A stretch of 64,000 nucleotides of DNA from Aselliscus stoliczkanus (Eukaryota; Chordata; Mammalia; Chiroptera; Hipposideridae), in assembly GCA_033961575.1 (NCBI GenBank), contig CM066733.1:137194421-137258420 (forward strand). The letters run 5' to 3'. This document shows positions 58,440 through 64,000 of this stretch, in pieces; the first letter of the stretch is position 1, and every line of letters begins with the position of its first letter. Both the position numbers and the translations under genes were made by a program. The notes beneath the pieces are model-generated. The model was given only the letters and a program-made list of their open reading frames with translations. It did no database searches and was not told where the DNA came from.

Positions 58440-59664
58440 AATTCTATTGATGCAACAAATATTACAAATATTCTTGAGCGTTAGCCCTTCATCCTCATGT
58501 TCCAGACAGCAATAGGTGTTTGTGACACAAAAAAATGAAAACTATGTTCCAGGATTGCTCTCCAACAGAGAGGGAAATATAAATTAAAATAGTGGGAAAA
58601 TGGGATGAGTGTTATCAGAGACGTTTAAAAAAGAAACCCAAGTGCTACAACAACAAAAAAGAATAATCTTCTACGACGCCTCTGAGCATAAAAGTAAGAT
58701 CTTCACAGATGATGCCAGAAAAATAGGGGTAGGGAAACATTCTAGGAAATGATGATACACCATAGACCAAAATGTTGATGTGTGAGATAGTACACAGCAG
58801 GACCCATTAAGTAAAGAATGGTATTTTTAGTGTTTGTTAGAGTATAGCATACAAATTCAGAAGATGAGAAATGAGAATCAAAAGAAAAAAAGAAAAAAAG
58901 AGAGGCTTCTAAGTATATTGAAAGGGATCGCTAGTATATCATGGGGAGTCATTGAGAGACTTGAAGCAAAGAAGTATCATGGTAATGTTCATATTTCAGA
59001 AAGATTGCTATAAATTTAGTAAAAAAAAATGACTGAACAAAAATTGAACAAGAGCTCCATGTGCAGACTATTGAACATTAAGGCAGAATTGATAGAAACG
59101 TGAACTAAAAAAGCAGTAATAAGAATTAAGAGAAGGGAACAAGTGTAAAATCTAAGAAGACAGACAACAGACTTGTGTGATCCATTGCATATAGGTGATG
59201 AGAAGTCAAATATAATTTCTATTGTATGTCTTTATATTTAAGACTAGGTTGACAATTGTTTCAGTAAAAATAAAGAAAATAAGGGGAAGGGTAGATAGGT
59301 TCTGGGGAGTGACAGTTTAAATTTGAGTTTGAACCTGTCGAGTTGTCAATAAAGCAGGGACTGTTGACAGAGGTTTCAATTAGAGGTAACTTTTGAACAT
59401 TTATACCACATTTATAGTCAGTGAGGTTCTGGTCATGGATGAGATTGCCTAAGATAAGAGACTGGCATAGGAAGAAGCACTATAAAATGAGACAGTGATC
59501 TCTGAACAGGAAGAATCATAAGAGTGGGGTGCAAGAGAGTTTCCTGAGATATACAGGAAAAAACAATCAAATGCATCAATGAGGTCAAGAAATATAAGGA
59601 CTAAAGTAGGTTTACTGAATCTGACAATTAGGAGTCCTTTATGAGACCACCAGGGTGATCTGTA
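58440..59664 (+). mobile_element. LINE-2 fragment, sense, left of SINE
   Basis: L2 wording in order: 'gatgcaacaaatattacaaatattc', 'aaaatgaaaactatgttcc', 'tgggatgagtgttatcagag', 'ggggagtcattgagagacttgaagcaaagaagtatcatgg', 'agaaagattgctataaattt' and 'gaggtcaagaaatataagg'. It is long but very diverged. Confidence 0.75.
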
Positions 59665-59673
59665 TAGAATTGA

Positions 59674-59829
59674 GGGCCGGCCGAATGGCTCAGTTGGTTA
59701 AGAGCTCGCTCAAGAGTGCAAGCTGAGCTCTGAGCAACAGCAGTTCGAGGCCAGCCCGAGCTGAGTTGCCGTTGAGCTGCCTACAGGTGGCAGGATGGCT
59801 CAGCTAAAAAAAAAAAAAAAAAAAAAAAC
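59674..59829 (+). mobile_element. monomeric VES/Rhin-like tRNA SINE, sense
   Basis: It begins GGGCCGGCCGAATGGCTCAG. The A box is TGGCTCAGTTGG, and the B-box-like segment AGTTCGAGGCC is degenerate. It ends with CTACAGGTGGCAGGATGGC and a poly-A run of about 24. Flanks TAGAATTGA at 59665-59673 and 59836-59844 form the clear part of the TSD, with seven extra bases between tail and right repeat. Inserted in an L2. Confidence 0.9.
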
Positions 59830-59844
59830 TGACCGTAGAATTGA

Positions 59845-60110
59845 ATGCAGGGAGCATAAACCAGATTCCAAGGGTATAGTGAATAGAGACATGGATACAG
59901 AGGTCTCCTTCCAAGAAGCTGATATTTGATAGAATAAAGAAATTGGGAGTGTGCTATAAGGGGATTTAAAAAAATCAACAGAGGCAATTTTAATATTAGA
60001 AATACTTGCATATATTTCTAGATGGAAGGAAAATTGCCAGCGGGGAAATAGTTTGAATATCACTGCCACTGCTGCTTGTGCTGGTGATAGTAGAAGTTAA
60101 AAGAGAATTA
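59845..60110 (+). mobile_element. probable LINE-2 continuation, sense
   Basis: The text right of the SINE ('tgaatgcagggagcataaacc', 'gaagctgatatttgatag') continues L2-like wording, but more weakly. Confidence 0.45.
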
Positions 60111-60989
60111 GCAGTACCATTTTAGAGGATATTAAGTGAAAGGTGGGGTAGGTGGGGCAGCATTGCCTAGATGAAGTAAATGAACTTACACTAATATATT
60201 GCATGTATACATAGTTACAGGGAACTTTTAGAGCAATATCTAAACCCAAATAATGACTAATGGTAGAACATCCAGAAGTCACACTCACAAAAGAAGGGGA
60301 CTTTCTTGGCAAGCAAGGCCTATTTATAATACCAATTTTTACATATTCCATTAATTTCAAACACTATACTTTGACCCCAGAATCAGAACGCTCCTAATTC
60401 TACTTTTTTTTTAATCCATCTATCTTCCCCGACTCTTCTACAATCAAGGCGTTCATTTTTTTCAATATTTTTTCTCTGTTTTCCTACATCGTTGTTTCTA
60501 CACCCTTGTATTGTTATCTTTATCATCCTCTTAACTCTGGTTTTTAGAATTCCTTTATTCCTTTGCCAGCAATTCCCAAAATGTTACTGAGTAATTTCAA
60601 TTCTATTCAAAATAATTCTATTCTTAATACTAAGAAGTACTTCTTATACAATAATTCTCCTTTAAATACTTAATAATTCTTATAGAATGATTCTCCTAAA
60701 TAATTAAAAATGTGTTATATAGTGATTCTTCCTAATCGTCTCATGTAGTGTTTTCAAAATACTTGTTGGAAGCTTATATTTCCTTTAGAGCAGAAGAGGG
60801 TTTTCAACTTTTTATCTCTAACCCTTCACAGTATGCAACTGAGTGTTTGGGATTTACTAGTCTTAATTGGGTGACTATTGAAAATGGAATATTTATATTA
60901 CATAAGTGGCCCCCTATTTTGCCTACTAATGAAGTGAGACATTTCTTGTTTATTCCATGTCTATATAGTTCACTTTTGGACCCTTGTTA
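60111..60989. other. unique sequence, no gene recognised
   Basis: An 80-codon plus frame (60748-60990) reads with moderate complexity but no recognisable domain. It could be an L2 or LTR relic. Confidence 0.35.
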
Positions 60990-61275
60990 ACTCTTGGCTC
61001 ATGTGATATCTTCCTAGTGACATCTTCCTGACATTCCCATGTGTAATCACACCCTCCATGCACATGTAGCTATACTCCTACCCCCTCTACGTTTTCTCCT
61101 TAGTGTATGATAGCATATATATTTTTACCAATTGGTTTATATTCTATACCCTGAATTAAAAATTTAATTCCATGAAGTTCAAGATTTTAAACTGTTTTAT
61201 TCAGTGATGTATCTTCCAATACCTAGAATGAAGTGTGACATGTAATAGAACTCAATAAATATATTTTAAAAATCT
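60990..61275 (+). mobile_element. LINE-2 3' end, sense
   Basis: It reads 'aattccatgaagttcaagattttaaactgttttattcagtgatgtatcttccaatacctagaatgaag' and ends 'aatagaactcaataaatatat', the L2 3' terminal order (ctccatgagggcagg, gttcactgctgtatccccagcacctagaac, gctcaataaatatt), split here by short changes. Confidence 0.8.
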
Positions 61276-63219
61276 ATAATTAAACTATTATCCGCATTGA
61301 CTTCCTCCTTTATCTTCTGTATAGCCTACATTTTCACAAGTGCTGGAACCACCACCTTAACATATTTATATAAATGCTATCATTCTTTATTTTGTCAAAG
61401 CTTTAAGAGATATTTAGCAATCTCAATACTTCAAACAAATAGTATAAGACAAGTTTAAACTACAAGTAAATCAGGAACATATCTGGGAACTCTTCTTTTA
61501 ATGAGCCTTGAAGTAAGGAAACAGCTTTAATTATTTTGAGCTATCACTTTGGTTCTATTCAGTTTGCTACAAGTTCAGTGGTTAAATATTTCCTTATTTG
61601 AAGGAAGCTGAAACAACTCTATCAGACTAACGGCAAGGGCTAATTTTTTTTTTCTTTTCTTTAGAGTTGAGAACAAATTAGTTCATAGTGATGGATTAGA
61701 TCCAAACATAGTATCTTGGCTTGACATTGAGGAAAGGTTCTGGTCCAGAATTGAACAGCATTTATACTGGTAAAGCTAAACTTGTGATTACGTAGATTGA
61801 GAAGCTTATGGAAAAGTAAAAATGAAAATAAGAGGTTCGTTTTTTTAAAAAACTAATGAAGAAAAATAATTTGTCTAGTGTTTATAAGTTAGGGGTTCTT
61901 TGATGCCAAAAGGACACCTTCAGTCATCGAGCAAGTTGTGATGGACATAAGCTCATGCCTGTCTAGAGCTTGCACAGATAAGCACAACGCTTGTCATATG
62001 GAGAAGTATCTTTGATTTTCATTAAGCTCAATAGAACTTGACTGATTGTCCCAGAAAACTGATAGTGGAGCATTTTGAATTGATCACTAAAATGGATGCT
62101 GGCAACCTGCCCTGGCTAGCTCTGTCTTTTGTCTGACTCATTTCAGACAGAGAGGTCATGTGTTGTTGAGGACTAGACGCAGGAAAGTTTGAAACCAGGT
62201 TCTACCACAACACAGGAAACCACGGAATTCATGGGAAGCTGACCTTGCATTCTCCCACTTGAGCAATGAACTCCCAAGGAAGTGCTGGGGTTATTTTGAA
62301 TCAGTTATTTCACTTGGCTAGTAGGTAGTCTTTTAGCCAGCATTTCAGAAAATGCCAGCATAGTAAAAAAAAAAAAAAGGGGCCAGGACAGTATGAAAAA
62401 ATCCCTGATATTGGCAAATGGTGTTTTTCACACCTGGCAGAAACATATTCTATGAGGGCGTTATCTGCAGCTGGGTATCTCCTTAAGGACTTTGAAAACT
62501 TGGTAGCTTTCCACTACTAACTGAGAGTACATTAATGTCTTTTTGTAGCTGTCTCTAAACAGAAAGCTTTCTCTATCCTCTGCCATTAAACAACATTTAA
62601 AGAAAATTATTTCACTCTGCCCGTTGGCATCTTTCTGTTAGTCAGTTCATACCCTATTGATTTTATGCAGACCCATCCAGGAACATAGCAAATTAAAGGT
62701 GATGTCGAGTACATTATCGAAATTTAGTTTTATAATAAAACTCTAAAACAATTCTAATCCTTTGCTCTACACTCCTCCTGATTCCTATATTCTTCTCTAA
62801 ATCTCAAAACAAACAAACAAACAAAAATTGCATTCAAATAATTGGGGAGCTAACAATTCAATACTTATTGAATCTATTTTTTGAGGCATAAACCCCAGCT
62901 ATGCTGTCCATAATTGAAGGTCCATAAAGCCCTATATGCTCCTTGAGGGAGGAATCTTCCTCAGTCAGGCCTGTGGCTGCTCACGACATTAAAGCAGAGG
63001 CATCTACAGGCCATTTGATCTTCACTGAATGTTACAGACTGTTTTTTGACAATAGAATTAAATTTTTAAGTTTTTAAGTTATTTTAAGAGATTTTAAGTT
63101 ATCAAAGCTAGAAACTGTTTCACTGAAAAGAATATTAAAATAGAAAAATGACTAGATACACTAATTTGGGGGGGGGGGAATGAGAAAGAGAGTACAAGTA
63201 ACCAATATCATCAAATATT
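61276..63219. other. 1.9 kb unique sequence, possible conserved non-coding DNA
   Basis: No interspersed repeat is recognisable. 61900-62700 is less AT-rich and of high complexity, with an A14-G run at 62365-62381 and an (AAAC)n run at 62805-62826. No coding signal. A G9 run lies at 63169-63178. Confidence 0.4.
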
Positions 63220-63682
63220 TCTTACTAAACATCCTACAGGTGTAAATCATTATAAGGTATTATTTTAAGCAACTTCATGTCAACAAATCAACAATTGTGA
63301 TATTGTTAGATTAATTCCCTAAAAACAACACCCTACCAGAACTCACACATACAAAAAAAAACATTTTTAAGAATCTATATAAATCTTTACGTGTTAAAAA
63401 GATTCAATTTGTCATTATAGGGTTTTCTACCCACCATCGCCCCACCCAAAAAAGTTCAGATGTTTTTTCTGCTGAATTCTATCAAACATTAGGGAAAAAC
63501 TAATACCAACAGCACACTTCTACTTTCAAAAAGCAGAAGACAGAAAAGACTGTAATATTTTACGGGTCCGGCATATTCTGATACAAAATCAGACATAGGC
63601 ATTAAAAGAGAAAAAAAAATACAGAGCAATATTACTTATGAAAATTGATGCAAAAACTTATAAAATAATATCAGCAAATTGA

Positions 63683-63717
<35 letters not shown>

Positions 63718-64000
63718 GATAAAACAACATGATCAAATAGGACTTATTTTAAGAATGCAAAAATATTTTAACTTTCAAAAATTCATAAATATAAGTCACA
63801 TAATAAAATAAAGGAGAATAAACATATGATCTTATGAAACATGCAGACAATTTACTTGATAAAATTTAGCAACAATTCACAATGAAAAGTCAGCAAACTA
63901 GGAAGAGAATAGTCAGTATTTTTTATTAGTAACCTAATCAAAGATCATCTATACAGAATCTAAAGCTAATATCACATTTAATGGTAAAGTATTCAATGAT
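63220..64000 (+). mobile_element. old LINE-1 ORF2 (reverse-transcriptase region), sense, continues past the window
   Basis: It reads 'ttttttctgctgaattctatcaaacattagggaaaaactaataccaac', 'caaaaacttataaaataatatcagcaaattgaat', 'acaacatgatcaaataggacttatttt' and 'ctaatatcacatttaatggtaaag', the ORF2 order around the RT active-site region. It is diverged and frame-broken. A TA microsatellite (63686-63714) has grown inside it. Confidence 0.8.
63686..63714. repeat. (TA)n microsatellite
   Basis: Perfect AT dinucleotide repeat of about 29 bases inside the old L1. Confidence 0.95.

Noticed and set aside
1..64000. A new multi-gene biological system, defence island or phage
   Set aside because: The window is eukaryotic, gene-free by inspection and explained mainly by transposon relics. 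No operon-like gene clusters or long ORFs exist.

Overview
This window looks like a non-coding stretch of a placental mammal genome, most likely a bat. It is AT-rich, poor in CpG, full of simple repeats, and built from interspersed repeats of very different ages (L1, L2, MIR, MaLR LTRs, hAT and mariner/Tigger DNA transposons). The bat assignment rests on the tRNA-derived SINEs. Several begin GGCCGGCC..TGGCTCAGTTGG and carry CCCACATGGG and CCACAACTAAGA-like segments, which I recall from the VES/Rhin-1 SINEs of Chiroptera, best matching rhinolophoid (Yinpterochiroptera) bats. That is inference from memory, not a search. I found no protein-coding gene, no convincing exon, no CpG-island promoter, no functional RNA gene and no CRISPR or prokaryotic feature. 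The open reading frames I could attribute to anything are decayed transposon ORFs or low-complexity translations.

Layout. 0-7 kb: MaLR and other LTR remnants, a hAT fragment, a short tRNA SINE, then an old L1 (about 4.64-6.12 kb) that carries a 3'-truncated, tailless U6 retropseudogene with target-site duplications (TSDs). 6.3-12.5 kb: a mosaic of old L1 pieces in both orientations, broken by a young 173-bp L1 tail (TSD-flanked) and a three-unit composite tRNA SINE. 12.5-19.3 kb: mostly unique sequence, with one MaLR LTR, a SINE and a 0.6-kb TA-flanked Tigger-like element. 19.3-21.2 kb: a relatively young 5'-truncated L1 with a perfect 16-bp TSD. 22 kb: a mariner remnant that keeps DD34D spacing. 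24.5-28 kb: an old antisense L1 with an LTR nested in it, ending in a TATC-type microsatellite. 28-35 kb: unique sequence with MIR, MER5A-like, MLT1-like and hAT remnants. 35.2-38.0 kb: an antisense L1 that retains its 5' region but lacks the middle of ORF2. 38.8-39.05 kb: a mariner MITE abutting long TA repeats. 39.06-41.0 kb: unique, possibly regulatory sequence. 41-47.3 kb: MLT1, L2 and MIR remnants. 47.8-54.2 kb: an old sense L1 hit by a monomeric SINE, a four-unit composite SINE, a GGA/polypurine tract and a TSD-flanked L1 with a 5' inversion (twin-priming signature). 54.7-57.2 kb: an L1 tail, a SINE, a MIR split by a mariner MITE, and a further MITE. 58.4-60.1 kb: L2 split by a SINE. 61.3-63.2 kb: unique sequence. 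63.2 kb to the end: old L1 ORF2 running out of the window.

Because there are no genes, nothing works as a pathway here. The value of the window is its record of retrotransposition: at least eight insertions can be read with their TSDs, and four nested events give a relative chronology.
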